Part shown: positions 63,634 to 64,000 of the stretch, one piece after another
How positions within the stretch are numbered: the stretch's first letter is position 1
How the letters are laid out: every line of letters begins with the position of its first letter
NCBI RefSeq assembly: GCF_024053505.1
Contig: NZ_JAMXQS010000009.1
Span: 186,001 to 250,000, forward strand
Source of the DNA: Mesorhizobium liriopis
GTDB lineage: Bacteria; Pseudomonadota; Alphaproteobacteria; Rhizobiales; Rhizobiaceae
Length of the DNA: 64,000 nucleotides
Direction of reading: 5' to 3'
Translations under genes and position numbers: made by a program
The notes under the pieces: model-generated
Told to the model about the DNA's origin: nothing
Databases searched by the model: none
Seen by the model: the letters and a program-made list of their open reading frames with translations, nothing else

Positions 63634-64000
63634 ATGGCGGACAGCCCGCAAGTCTGGGTCGGCACGAGCTGGAAGATGAACAAGGTGCTCAGCGAGGCCA
63701 AGGCCTTCGCAGAGGGCCTGACCGGAGCTGAAAACGATCGGCGCATCCAGCGTTTCGTGATCCCGCCTTTCACCGCCGTGCGCGAGGTGAAGGCGATGCT
63801 CGGCGAGACGGATGTGAAGGTCGGCGCGCAGAACATGCATTGGGCCGATCAGGGTGCGTGGACGGGCGAGGTCTCGCCCCTGATGCTGACCGATTGCGGC
63901 CTCGATATCGTGGAGCTCGGCCATTCGGAGCGCCGCGCGTTTTTCGGCGAAACGGACGAGACCGTGGGCCTCAAGACGGAAGCTGCCGTGCGGCATGGCT
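63634..64000 (+). CDS. eryH: Triosephosphate isomerase homologue (EryH/TpiB), 5' part
   Basis: Cut by the right window edge; 122 residues visible from ATG 63634 with AGGAG upstream. TIM features: VWVGTSWKMNK (active-site Asn/Lys), GAQNMHWADQGAWTGEVSP and IVELGHSERRAFFGET (active-site His in GHSERR). In Brucella the ery-linked TIM homologue EryH isomerises tetrulose-4-phosphate in erythritol breakdown. The linked position here supports EryH over glycolytic TpiA. Confidence 0.88.
   Translation, partial: MADSPQVWVGTSWKMNKVLSEAKAFAEGLTGAENDRRIQRFVIPPFTAVREVKAMLGETDVKVGAQNMHWADQGAWTGEVSPLMLTDCGLDIVELGHSERRAFFGETDETVGLKTEAAVRHG

Overview
The window is GC-rich, gene-dense chromosomal or megaplasmid DNA of an alphaproteobacterium, most likely of the order Hyphomicrobiales (Rhizobiales). 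The evidence is the rhizobial-type glycerol locus glpR-D-S-T-P-Q-U-V, a Brucella/Sinorhizobium-type erythritol locus, an AapJQM-type amino-acid transporter, a bioMNY biotin transporter, a LOV-HWE histidine kinase, and several upstream sites matching the EcfG/RpoE2 general-stress sigma factor. I saw no rRNA, tRNA, CRISPR array, phage gene or transposase.

Layout. Positions 1-5503 hold the 3' end of metY, a 2-oxoglutarate/Fe(II) oxygenase and an amino-acid ABC transporter (binding protein and two permeases, no ATPase gene). 5513-9664 hold pepT, a zinc-ribbon DUF3667 membrane protein and an M48 metalloprotease fused to a TPM domain. 9847-11743 is bioMNY, followed by a glycosyltransferase, a BrkB-family membrane protein, an AI-2E-family permease with a long cytoplasmic tail and an SPL-type radical SAM protein. 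17510-24143 is a stress-like block: an Mfd-like helicase, two ferritin-like proteins, a glycosidase-fold protein and an SDR. 24195-32995 is the complete glycerol uptake and oxidation locus on the minus strand. 33109-37499 hold the LOV-HWE kinase, a 48-aa membrane peptide, nhaA with a structured leader, a Nudix protein and an epoxide-hydrolase-like protein. 37553-42592 is a tetR-acrA-acrB RND efflux operon, and 42686-45039 a divergent AraC regulator/MFS pair. 45097-48916 is a paoABC-type molybdenum aldehyde oxidoreductase, divergent from a RuBisCO-like protein and an FAD/NAD(P)-binding protein (49134-52168). 52165-53714 hold a Nudix hydrolase, a PfpI/DJ-1 protein and a DUF3175 protein. 53783-64000 is the erythritol locus: eryD-A-B-C on the minus strand, and DUF2291-eryE-F-G and a triosephosphate-isomerase homologue (cut by the window end) on the plus strand.

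How the genes work together. Two polyol routes dominate. Glycerol enters through GlpSTPQUV and is oxidised as glycerol-3-phosphate by GlpD, under the DeoR-type repressor GlpR. No glycerol kinase gene is present here. Erythritol enters through EryEFG, is phosphorylated by EryA, oxidised by EryB and isomerised by EryC and the TIM homologue toward D-erythrose-4-phosphate, under EryD.

The most notable non-coding signals are eight sites of the form GGAAC-N16/17-NNTT in front of stress-type genes, two of them exact matches to GGAAC-N16-CGTT (before the Mfd-like gene and the PfpI gene). A second is a set of nested perfect inverted repeats in the nhaA leader, which suggests a structured regulatory RNA. 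Third are paired TTTCGTTT repeats between glpR and glpD. The least explained gene set is the RuBisCO-like protein with its FAD/NAD(P)-binding neighbour.
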